Part shown: positions 22,742-34,100 of the stretch, piece by piece
Numbering within the stretch: the first letter of the stretch is position 1
Layout: each line of letters begins with the position of its first letter
From: Phragmites australis
Taxonomy: Eukaryota; Streptophyta; Magnoliopsida; Poales; Poaceae
Direction of reading: 5' to 3'
Assembly: GCF_958298935.1 (NCBI RefSeq)
Contig: NC_084927.1
Coordinates: forward strand, 31,322,001-31,386,000
Length of the DNA: 64,000 nt
The notes under the pieces: generated by a model
Told to the model about the DNA's origin: nothing
Database searches by the model: none
Seen by the model: the letters and a program-made list of their open reading frames with translations, nothing else
Position numbers and translations under genes: made by a program

Positions 22742-23639
22742 TTTAGGCAGATGACTAGATCAAGGCATCAAATTTCTCTTATTGTCCCGCAATCAATTCA
22801 GACAAAGATGTGACTCTGCAGACATACCTGTGATCGGGAGCAGCTACCGGGTCCGAAGGATCCCAGAGCCACCATCCTGGGTCGAAGGTTCAATGCAGTT
22901 CTCGTGGGGCTACTCCGAGGTCGATGTAGGTGGACGCGCCGCCTTTAGCGGAGTCATATCGGTATGTGGCAATGGTATCACAGCAGGACGCGGTTACGAC
23001 TCCAGTGTCTGAACTTGAGCGGTCACCTCCTTCATCTTCGATAACAACACGCTCAGCGACTCATTGGCCATTAATCAACACATCTCGATTCCGTTGAGCT
23101 TGTCCAAGGTTTGTCATCATCTCAAATCCCTAGAATTGCTTCCCCAAACTCTCCATGGGCGTTGCCATCTGAGCTTTGAACTTCAAAGGCTTATTCGGTG
23201 GAGCCAGCGCGACGGCGACAACAGTGAGGGTGGTGGAGAGCTCTGATACCAATTGTGACGGTTTTAAACGACCGGGGCAGGCAAGGAAGGAATTTGGTGG
23301 AGCCAAGGGAGAGAAGAAGAGAGGTTCAGAGTTTGGAGGAAGTCTGTTCTATTCTGTTCAGTTCTTCAGTTCATTATAGCATCGGTATTTCAATCACGGT
23401 GTGACACACCGCCAACCCACCAGCTAGCACGGATTCTGGCCAACACACAATAACTAAGCAAGACCCAAGCTAGCCCAGACCTAGCCCAACCAGGTCAGCA
23501 CATTAGTGCTATCAGCTTCAAGTGTCAGCATTTCCCACGCAACTCCCCCGAGAACCTGACAACAAGCTTCTCACGTTTGGCTAAACCATCGATCTTAGAA
23601 ATCGTGATGCTAAAAGGAATCAATAATTCTACGACAACT

Positions 23640-23850
23640 AACAGATAGCAGTCACATGGGACCCGCCCATCCCCACCTTAATTCGCACCCTCCCCAGGAT
23701 CCAAACACGACAAAAAATTATGTGTCATCACATACGTATAAATACATGTCTCCACCACAAGTGATGAAAAAAGTGACATGGAAAGCAAAGCCTTTTCCAG
23801 TTCTAATTGGGCCATCAACGACAGCACATGTTTCATGGTCTCATGCATCA
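23640..23850. repeat. Diverged copy of the block at 4325-4560 / 47097-47330
   Basis: The words GATAGCAGTCACATGGGACC, CACCTTAATTCGCACCCTCC, CAAACACGAC and CACATGTTTCATG follow the order seen at 4330-4515. The similarity is weak but collinear. It lies between the gypsy element and the CACTA element. Confidence 0.5.
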
Positions 23851-24309
23851 GAGTAATGGTTACGAGCACGGGGTGTGATCACATGCCAGCAATGCAATAG
23901 GTAAACAAGCCTTAATTTGTCTTCAGCAGAATGGTGCGCACACATATATACGTTCATTTGTCACTACACAAATACATTAATCCTAGTCGGTTTTTAAATG
24001 AACTAGCATGAAAAACCGATCGTAAAAAAGTTATCTCAATCAGTTTTCCACTCCACGGGCCTTCAGATTATCCCAATCGGTTAAAAATATATTATCCCAA
24101 TCGATTGGTGTAAACAATCGAATAGGATAATACGATGATTATCCCAATCTAGCTGGGATAATACATTTTTCACAGTCAGGTTCACTTACAAATGGACTGG
24201 GATGTCATTATCCTAGCAGCAACCTTATGCCTTACCCGGACCTAATCATTCCCCGAGCAGCAGCCTTTCGCCTTTCACTCCTAATCCTCCAAGTTGCAAT
24301 CATGGTCGG

Positions 24310-27300
24310 TGTAACACCCTGATTTTCATATTTCTCAAATTTCTAAAATTTTCCAAGAGTATTGAATAGCTTTAACAGTAGTATAGGTTTAAAACCTATT
24401 TTCTTTATCAATCAATCCTTGTTTAAAGTTCTATTATTATTTTTCTATGCATTGCATGCGGAGTTTTGCTAGGAGCCAGGTAAATGCATTAGAGTTCTTT
24501 TTCCTTTTCTTTCTCTTTGGTGTTTTGAATGAAAAAGGTTTTTACAAGACTCGGTAGTGAATAATTTAAGGATCTTAATGGTTGGAATTCAAAATCCTTG
24601 AATTCATCATCTATTCAATCTTTGATCATACCTAATCCTTCTCTAGTTCAATTCAAATCTTATTCAAATCCTTGTTTAAAGCCAATTACTCTTCTTTCTC
24701 AAAATCTACCCAAATCCAAATTCAAATTTCTCATCTACTCCTATTCTTGTTCAACCTCATCTTTTTCGTTTCTCTAAATTCACTCCAAGCTCAATTCAAA
24801 TTCAAATCCTATTCAAATTCTCTGCAAAAATTTCTTTTCTAAACCCTAGATATATCTAAAGTGTCTTTGGGCTCAATCTTGCTCAAGTCCAAACTCTTAG
24901 CCAAGTCTTCTAGATGGCTCAATAAAGGATCCACGAAATCTGCAAATTTTCGCGGAATTCTGGACAGTCTCATCTTCTCATGACGTTTCGGAGTTCAAAA
25001 CTTCCTAAAATGCAAATCTTGACAATACCAAACTTGTAGGTCTCGTCGAGAGCTTCGATTTGAACCTATGGAAGTCATCTTTTGGATAATGGAGCTAGGA
25101 GTTATGACCCTCGAAATCAGTGCTGCATAGATAAATCCGAGTTCAAATAGTTTATCTTGTGGCGCATTTTTTGAAATCAATATGGCGTTTTCAGAAGTTC
25201 CAATGACTACTAAAGTTGTAGATCTTTTCGATTACTACAATTTAGAATCAAGAAACGTCCAATTTGGAGTCAGTACGACAGAGATATCATCCTCGGAATA
25301 CAGAGCCGCGAAAAAAGAAACCGTAACCGACTCGAACTCGAATCCAATTCGTGTTCGGTTTGAACTCCACCTCAACCAGCCGCCCCTAGCCCTATATATA
25401 TGAGTTGCACGCCCTCTCCTACCCCTATTCCACGCTACCAAGTCCTAGAAGTCACTGCTGCCCTGCCCGTGCGTCGCCGGAGCGCCGCCGCCGGCGCCCG
25501 TGATGTGCTACGTCGTCTTCTCCGTGAATCCTCCTTCCTCGACCATCAAAGGAATGTGAGGACCCCTTCTTATCCTCCCTTACTACTATTTTAGTATCAT
25601 ACTAAGTCCCTAGCCAATCCCTAGCCCCGATTAAAGCCTGATCTACGCTGCCACGGTCGTCACCGTCGCGGACAGCCGCGAGACAGCCGCGCTGTAGCTG
25701 ATTGGCATCGATGTTCCCAACCGACCAGAGGTAAAATCACCAAGCCCTTTTACCGGTGCATGCCCCATGATGTTCCCCACGCCCTCTCCAACCAGGTCGG
25801 CCAGTAGATTAGCCAAACCACCGCAATCAAGGTCGACATACCCGCTGTCCGGTTTCTGGACTTGTTCTACACGCGCACCGGATTTGCATTCGCGTCCCCC
25901 GTCAATCCGAAAGCCGTATGGATGCACCAACTACGTCACAGCGTGTCCCATGGAGTCTTCTACGTTACCCTAGGAGCCCATCCCCGTTTGTACAGCGACC
26001 CGACCAGGACACCAATGCCAACCACAGCACGTCGCAGCCATCAACCGTCTCATCTGTGCTGATCGTTCTTCCGCTCTATGGATGATTTTCCAAAACCTAT
26101 GCCGTAGAATTGTGCTCCCAGGTTATATGAACATCTCTATTCAAACGATTTCTCAAATTTAATAGCCAATCTCCTGAAACGCGAGCATCTTTGTTCCTGC
26201 ATCTGTTCGCGGTCACCACCAAACCTAGAAGCAGTCATTGCTGTTTTGCTGCTACCTCGGATGACCCCTTTCAAAACTAACCATACCGTTGAATTAGTCT
26301 TTCCGCGTTCTACGTCATGCTCCCCTCGTTTCACTGAAACACCACTGAAACCGACATTGATGTATGTGGGCACATGCCCGATCGCCATCTCCGACAAAAT
26401 TCGAACCACCACCGCTACATAGAGTCATCAGTAGTACCCTTAACATAGAAGCACAACCTTCAACCTTTTTGATCCATCATAGATGGTCGATACTAGATCT
26501 CAGCGTATCCATTCTTTAATCAAGATGGCACTTGCATAGCATGCAAAATTAGCGCCCCATCATTCTCCTTAGCCTAGTCAGTGAAGTCTAGTCTGCCATA
26601 CACTTCTTGAATCTTGCATAAGTGTGTTGTCAAGCCTGACACAGTGATTATGCAATAAAGCCTTTCTCATAGGAATATAGTTCCGGAAAATTAGTATTTC
26701 CTTTTCAGTCTAATCCATATCTCGAAAGTTATTCTCTTTTCATCTTAACTCTGTTTTAGACGATTCTTGCGTCTAAATATTTCTAAAATCATCCCTAACC
26801 AACCATAGTATTTTTAAAGTATTTTAATGATGTTTGGTATGTTGTTCTTAGTATTTTTCTTTGTGTTGTTTGTCGGTAGTTCTCGCGATTAGTCGATAAC
26901 GTTCCAGAGCAGTTCGAGGGACTTCAAGACTAAGATTTCGACAACACTGAGCAGCATTGGAAAAAAGGCAAGTGTCCTTGATCATCTTGAACCTATGTTT
27001 TTAAATATTTTGTTTTAAAAAATTGCATGCAGTGTCAATATGATGGGTAGTCATCTATGTTAGGGTTTTTCCTAGATTTTCCCTCATCATTTCTTGGAAC
27101 ATAGATGGCTTATGGTTAAGTGTCTCTTATGGGTAGATTGCTTAGCCATGCTTTTGGGATACAGAAAAGTGTCATATACTTGACTAATGAACACATGCAA
27201 CAATGGTGGTTAATGTGTTAATGGTCTAGCAATATGGAACCTTAGTCCTTGAGCAAAGTAGTTTTGATGGTTGTCATGGTTATGATGTTGGTTTAGTGTT

Positions 27301-28433
27301 TCCTCAAGTAACCTAAGTAAGGACCGGTTCGTGGAGCGACAACCCAAGAAGTAACGTACCAACCACAAGATTGATATGGGTAAGGCGTGACATACTGATT
27401 AGAGTCTATCCAGTGTGTGTTGGGTCAACACAAAAAGGGGCTTCTGGGTAGGAGCTTAGCTTGCGTAAAGCCTAACAGTAAAACCTAGTGGGCAGACACA
27501 TACTGGATTAGCCTCTGATTAGTGGAAATTGTCATACAGTGATTCTTAGCGGCACACCACTGACGTGTGTTAAGTGTTTCGCGAACACGGCAACATGGAA
27601 TTCACTGACTCGTGGGGAAAGCTGGACAACCTCTGCAGAGTGTAAAACTGTTATAACAGCCGTGCTCACGGATATGAGAGACTTGGATCCTCACATGATT
27701 AGTGGGTTGTGGTTATGAGTTTGGTTATGGTTATGATTCTGGTACAGGGAGTACTACATAGTTGTGGTTATGATTCTGGTACAGGGAGTACTACATAGTT
27801 GTGGTTATGGTTCTGGTACAGGGAGTACTAGATGGTTGTGGTTATGGTTCTGGTACAGGGAGTACTAGATGGTTGTGGTTTTGGTTGTAGTACAGGGAGT
27901 ACTAGACGGTTATAGTATGCAAGGTGAGGAGCCTTGTATGCTGCGTGTTGGACTATATGGGTTACATTCACTTAATAATTGCTTAATGTTTTTGAGTCAA
28001 AATGTGTTTTTATTACTCGTATTTACGCAAATATACCATTTGTTAGCCTATTCTTGGTATAAGCCTGCATATCATTACTTTCCCCCACTTGCTGAGTACT
28101 CTATGTGCTCACACTTGCTATTTTTCCTACACCATACGATATGTATGCTGCTGCTTAGTGAGTGAAGATGTTGAAGATTATCAAGACGAGATTGTAAAGT
28201 TCTAGGCGCATGTCTCCCGGTCGGTTGCTTGTAGTGTTGTTGGGCACCAGTGCTTCTGTTTTGCTGCAAATATCTTCATAGAAGATAATATATATTAATT
28301 ATTGTAAGAGTTTAACGTTTATTTAATAAAAGTATTGCTTTTGTTACTTCACCTGTGACGTCCTTATGTGTGTTGAACATCCTGGGCACACATAAGCCAC
28401 ATCTGATTTTGGCCGTTAAAACCGGGTATGACA
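24310..28433 (+). mobile_element. Long gypsy-type LTR (about 4.1 kb) nested in the CACTA element
   Basis: Starts TGTAACACCCTGATTTTC and ends GGTATGACA, followed after four bases by a tRNA-Met-type primer-binding site TGGTATCAGAGCC (28438-28450). A TATA-like CCCTATATATATGAG lies at 25391-25405, the probable LTR promoter. Such large LTRs without coding sequence recall LARD elements (inference). Only one LTR is visible, so the 3' half is missing. Confidence 0.75.
27723..27912. repeat. 37-bp minisatellite inside the LTR
   Basis: The word GGTACAGGGAGTACTA recurs at 27741, 27778, 27815 and 27852, with a decayed fifth copy at 27889. This gives a 37-bp period of the form GTTGTGGTTATGGTTCTGG plus that word. 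Confidence 0.9.
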
Positions 28434-30080
28434 GAGGTGGTATCAGAGCCATACTGACCGTAGGACGCAAGCCTAGATAGAATGGGCGTGCCATAAGGTC
28501 ATATTTTAAAAGCCTATTTTGAAAAACCCATCCCCGTGCTTTTCTGACCTCTCAGTTTCTCTCTCTACTTACCTATTTCAATCTATTCAGAAAAAAGAAT
28601 TTCCAACACTCCCCTTTTCAAACTATTAGTTGTTGAATCATCCCAGTTACTCTGTTCGAGGAGGATGCACTTGAAGATCTCTCTTGGAGCTCCTACCTTG
28701 GGTGAAGATTCATACGATAAAGATGAAGATCCATCACGACAAGGAAGATTCATCTACCACAACACTGAAGACATGAAGATCTACCTCTGCGCCGCTCCCA
28801 GTTTTAGTTCTTCGAGTTATAGGAGGATTTTCCCTAGTCTTCGGAGACGTTAGAGCGATGTTAGGTCGTGTGCTTGTGTTGTGTGCCTTGTGTGATTCGA
28901 CTTTTCTGTTTGAGTGCTGGAATGCGTTGAGGGATGCTTTAGCATCTGCTAACAGCGACATTCCTTATATCTCTATAGTTAATAGTATAGTTGGGTTTTC
29001 TCCTTCTAGTCCCTTCTTTTCTTGCCAAACCTTCTGCCTCAATCCCAATCAGATGGTGAGCACAAAGAAAGATCAACTTGGTAAAGGTACCAACAACAAT
29101 AACAACAACATCCAGTAGATGCCACAATGAACAATTTTTGGAGACGCGGACTTAAATCCTTCAAGGGATGACTCAGAATATAGAAAGTCTGCTATAGATC
29201 GTTGAAACTCTAGGTGCAGAAGACGAGCGTGGAAAGCAAAGCAACATCAAGAAGAGGAAGAAATCCCTTGAAGACCATCAAGCAAACAACAGTTCTCGGT
29301 TACGTTCTACTCCTGAACAAGCACTTTGTTCTGTTAACTAAGAAATTTCATAGGTCGAGAGAAAATTTGCAGAGTACGTATTTCCGGGAGTATAGTCTAG
29401 TTTATATTCTAAATAATCATGTTTGTGCCTTCTTACAAAAACTATCTTCTCTTTTATTGCTTGATAGATTTGGGGTGCAATAATAATGAGAAAGAAGTAT
29501 GGTGGAAAAGATTACTTTTTTGCAGTCATTGTAACTCAGGGTGAATTGTCCACTGCTATAGAAAATGCATTGAATAGAGAAATTTCAATTACTATCATTG
29601 CTACATTGCATCACAAACTGTTGATAATTATTTAGAATGTTGAGCTATAGAACTGTTGATAATTAGACAACAACTATCTTACAATTCCAGATGATATTGG
29701 CGCATCCTGGGCCTTGTGATCCTCCTCTTCTCAATAATTGCTCGACGAATGAAACAAGTCAAAATGCTCATCAATAACATAAAGGTACAACACATAATAT
29801 ATTATCTTTCTACCTCAGCATCCGCACCAGATTTGTGATGGGTCTTTGTATATTATTTATAATCTTGAGCTTTGGAAACTGTTGATTATTAGCGTAAACT
29901 TATATATATTTGTAATGGCTCTTGTATATTATTTAGAATGTTGAGCTATTGGCATTCTTTCCTGAACTGGTTTTTATTTAATCCCAATTGAGGTGGAAAT
30001 GATATGCATGGCTCAGTTCTGAAAGATATAAATATGTAATGTTTAATAAGATGTATTTCAGAATTATTGTATTTTTGCAT
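28434..30080 (+). other. Retroelement leader and unassigned CACTA interior
   Basis: Begins with the primer-binding site. Pyrimidine-rich leader sequence and short non-homologous open frames follow (longest 28858-29118). Around 29040-29120 a CAACAACAATAACAACAAC run resembles the start of gypsy gag genes but is not followed by gag. From about 29300 the sequence is unassigned and probably belongs to the CACTA interior. No protein family is recognised. Confidence 0.4.
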
Positions 30081-30445
30081 TTTCGCTCAAAAATAAATAT
30101 CATAATCAGTTCCAATAAGGAACCAACTGTGATAATGATTTTTCCAGTTGGCAGCACCGACTGTGATATTTGCAGATTATCGCGGTCATTTTGTTTTAGT
30201 CGGTTCGAAAACTAACTGCAATAAGGGTTACAAACCGACTGTAATTAATGTTTTATAGTAGTGTGTCCTATCAAAAAAGAATATTTATACCTTCATTCTC
30301 ATATTTAGTCTCTACTGTGAACTCCGAGCCCTAACCTCAAATCTGTTGTTGTATGAATCTTCAATGCTACATGCATAATCGTGCTGGCTTCTACCTGCAC
30401 AATCTGGGCCTACAGTCATAGCTTCTGCTTCCTCATGACCTGCAA

Positions 30446-30741
30446 AGAGCATCTTTAACAGCTCATCTAACCCATCCTCTATTTTTAGGTATTCCCTAAT
30501 CCAGTCTCCCCATCCACCAATTATAAATGACCTCTTCCATCTTTCTATCTAGCCACACCCCCACTGATATGTGGGCCATCTTTTTTATAGGATATAAATA
30601 AAATAAAGTAGAGTGAGATAAAGGAGGTGAAATTTAGAAAATCTGCTAGAGAGTAAAGAGATATAGGAGAAAATCTTTTTAGAAAAAAACCTATATGAGA
30701 GACATGGGGATGAGTTTAAGGACAGCTACTGGAGATGCTCT
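30446..30741. mobile_element. MITE, about 296 bp, AGAGCATCT termini
   Basis: The left end AGAGCATCTTTAACAGCTCA and the right end GACAGCTACTGGAGATGCTCT are inverted repeats of the same type as the GACCATCTCCAACAG ends at 7463. The TSD is not clear. It lies about 360 bases past the 3' end of the bHLH gene. Confidence 0.65.
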
Positions 30742-31100
30742 AACCCTTCTACTTTTCTTTCTCTAAAAAGTTGAAGCAAAAATTGTACTAAATAGGACAC
30801 TTGCAGGTTCTTTTGAAATTAATGGTTTTGTTTTCATAAGGATAATGTGTAGTTCTGATTCATTGGAATATTCAATAAAGAAAACACCAATGGTCCATCT
30901 GTGATAAAAAGAAAATCCAAATTAGATTTGGTTGCCTCTGAAATTCGAACAAGAATACCACATTTTACAAAAATAGTGACCCCAGGAGGAATATGACTTT
31001 GCCACAATTCATGAAATTGTTCCCATATAGGTCTAACTGGTAGAATATCAAACTATCTCAGATAGTATATTAAAAGACTACGACACTGCTAATCTCTTCA

Positions 31101-34100
31101 TCATTTATATATAGCTTTGCGAATAGCCTCGTTAATCATCCGTGGCACAACAGCAGCAGAACTGGTAAACTACAAAAACAACAGTATCAGTAAAACAAAC
31201 TCAAACCAGGAAATTAGGATGAGCATTAACCACAGCTATATTGCTATTTGTTTGTGATACCGTACCTGAGCTCGTATCTTCAGCCCCATAAAGCCATCCG
31301 TTGTCGATGCCTGAACCGAGAGAACGTCCAAATGGAGGCTTTTGATGGCGTCAAACACACGAGTCACCATCAACTCCTCCCACCGGCACTGCACCTCGAG
31401 GAGCACGTCCTTTTCCGTGACAGTGACAGTGATGTTGCTAGTGCCGTCCTTGGAGAGGACCCAGTTGTGCTCCCCCTCCATGTCAGCTCTGAGCTCCGTG
31501 TCCTTCTTCCTCTTGGCTCCACAGGCTCTCTTCTCGATGATCTCTTTGTCATGCCGCTTTTGCCCTCTTGTTTCGACTGGGTGTGAGATGAGGTCTTCCC
31601 TGGATTCCAGCTCTTGCACCCTTCGCTCAAGCTCTTTGAGGTAAGCTATCGTTTCAGCAAGGACAGATGCTTTGTCCACCTGCAAATTTAAAACAGTTCA
31701 GAAAATAAGTTCTAAAAAAATTCAACACAGAAGGATACTATCTGCATTACCTTGTGAATGGATGGAACCAATGACTTGAGAATCAGGAACATCTCGTTGA
31801 GTTTCTCTCGACGCCTTCTCTCTGTCACAACGTGGTTCTTGATGCCACTTTCTTGAGTTCTTGCCGTGCTACCACCACCTCCACTGTTTATCCAAGATCC
31901 GCCAGTTACCACTTTCTTCAGCAACTTCTGCGGCTCTCTGATGGCGGGCACCATCATTTCATCGTAGTCTGATGATCTCATCCAAGCTGTAAAATTCGTC
32001 ACGTGAGAGCCATCAATAGGTGTACTACTTGAGGTAGTAGCCCATGGCGATGGCTGTGCTGAAGAGGGGACTTCGAGAGACCTATCCATGATCCAGTCAC
32101 CCTCAAGAGGCTGCACGACCAGTTCCTCACAGAGGTTGTAGAACTCGTCGATCTCCATCGTGATATGTTCGAGGCTGGTATTTGACAGCCTCTCCACTTC
32201 GCCTAGCTCTTGTGCCCCATGGATCATCGTTTCCATGGCATTGTGATCGAGGTCCTCGAACAAAATAATGTCGGGGACCTCGCCGATTTCATCTGCTGAA
32301 GGGCTGGAGCTCGGCTCCTCCGTACATACCGGAAATTGGAGCTCCCATAAAGATGTAGTGGCTCGGGTTACCACGTCTGGGTCCTCCATGACCTGGCAAT
32401 AGCAATTACTTTGGTGAAAAACTGATGCATTTGATCTTCAGGGATGTACAATGTGAAAACTTAATATCTCGATTTTATGCAGAGTATGATTAATATGTTT
32501 CAAATATTGCTAGTTCTTCTATCTTGTTTACAAACAAATTGTCACACCCTCAAAATTTCAGAAAAAAAATCGAAGAACAACATAAAACAAAAAGAAGAAC
32601 CAAAAAAATTCTCTCTGTCCTTATCTCTCCTTGGCCCTTCCCCACCGGCCCTTCCCCACCGCCGATGGGCACGACACAGTGTCGTGCCGCTCCGAACCTG
32701 TCACCGCCATTCCTATGCGCCACTCGCCTCGCGCCCCATGCCTTTCCCTTCATCATTCATGTCGCCGCCTAGCACGTCGTCGCCCATGCGTGCATAGTGT
32801 GTGCCGCCACGAATCCCGGGCCACAGTGGTCGCCACCTCCCGCTCGCCCCTAGCCGCCTATAAAAGGAGACGAACTCCCCCCCCCCCCCTCCTCTCACAC
32901 CACACCCACCCCCCAATTCTCATACTCATCATTGCATGCTTTCTTCTCTAGTGAGCGGAGAACCGGCGCGTGACCCGGTGGTAATTGAAGACGACGCCCA
33001 TCTCTCCTAATTTTGCGAGTGTTATGCGGGTAGCATAAAGCAAACTCCAGAGCAGCAAGAGAAGCATCTAAACATACTTATCCTAATACTTTAGATCTCG
33101 TATGATATAAATTGATAAATATGCCTTATGTATGTATGGAGTTTCAGTCGATGTTGGAATACGGTGGGTAGAACCTATGTAGATGCATGATCCTTTCCTT
33201 CAATTGTTGTTGATCCATATCCTTGTAGCCCGGGCATAATCAAGTTAATGTCTAACTTAAAATGTGATACGAGTTGCTTAGTATTGCATATGTTTACGGT
33301 ACAAGTCGAGTTGTGAAATGTTTCATTGTTCGCGAGCATAGGCTTAATAATTACTTACATAATGATATTGATGATGAGTTGATGAGTGGTGAGTATGAGA
33401 CGAGATGTGAGAGGTGTTAGGGATATCATCTGCCCTGGAGGAGGTTTCTGGGGTAGTTCGGGGAAGGAGCCCGGATACCGTAGACTGCTTTGCATCGGTT
33501 AAGCACCGATCGTTAGCCGTCGTTGGCTTAAGCACTTACCGTACTCACCGCATGCCGATCTAATGGTAAGGCGAGCTGAATGCTTTTGTAGCTGTGATCA
33601 TTTGGGTCTGAACATCGACAATTTGAGCGGGAGGGCTTGGAAGAGGTATCTAGTTTGCTCCGGGAATAGTTATAGATACCTCCGCACTGAGCGATGCATG
33701 TATCAAATGGTTGAGGCTTATTGGGAAAGGTTGTCACGAGTACCCCCTTATGTGCACTTTAGCGGGTGGCACAAGCTGAACGGTCCTCGTGTCGTGTGGG
33801 TAAAGGAGTATCCCCCTGCAGGGTGTGAAAATATTTTGAAATGCTGCGTTCTCGGTCATGAGCATACCTTCTATCCATGTGTATTATCGTAGAGTTCCAT
33901 TGTAGATTGTGGTTGGTTATGTTGATTATGGTGGAGTTGGTTCGTGTTACATATATGTTCGTAATGGTTTCAGTTACAATTATGTACAGTTGGTCTTTAC
34001 AGGGTATAGTGGTATTGTTGTTAGTTAAGTTTAGGTGCTCACATATGTATATGTCAAGTTGCTTTTGCATGTAAATTTTACTTAACCATATGGCCGTTTT

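Larger units (their letters stand above)
18273..23561 (-). mobile_element. Ty3-gypsy retrotransposon, Reina-like size, degenerate
   Basis: LTRs of about 310 bp (18273-18584 and 23254-23561) start TGTGACGG and end in ACA on the plus strand. A polypurine tract complement TTCCCTCCCCCTT follows the left LTR, and a tRNA-Met-type primer-binding site (TTGGTATCAGAG on the minus strand) lies at 23241-23252. The order gag, protease, RT, RNase H, integrase on the minus strand is that of gypsy. The candidate TSD is ACAAT/ACAAG, 4 of 5. The small LTRs and total of about 5.3 kb fit the Reina chromovirus group (inference). Stops and frameshifts are spread throughout. Confidence 0.9.
23962..30263. mobile_element. 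CACTA (En/Spm-type) element with TGT TSD
   Basis: The left end CACTACACAAATACATTAAT and the right end ATTAATGTTTTATAGTAGTG form an inverted repeat with the conserved CACTA/TAGTG tips. TGT flanks both sides (23959-23961 and 30264-30266), matching the 3-bp TSD of CACTA elements. Subterminal short repeats of the AATCGGTT / ACCGACTG type crowd both ends (23980-24200 and 30100-30245). No TNPA/TNPD-like protein is recognised, so it is non-autonomous. Most of its interior is a later gypsy-type LTR insertion. Confidence 0.9.
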
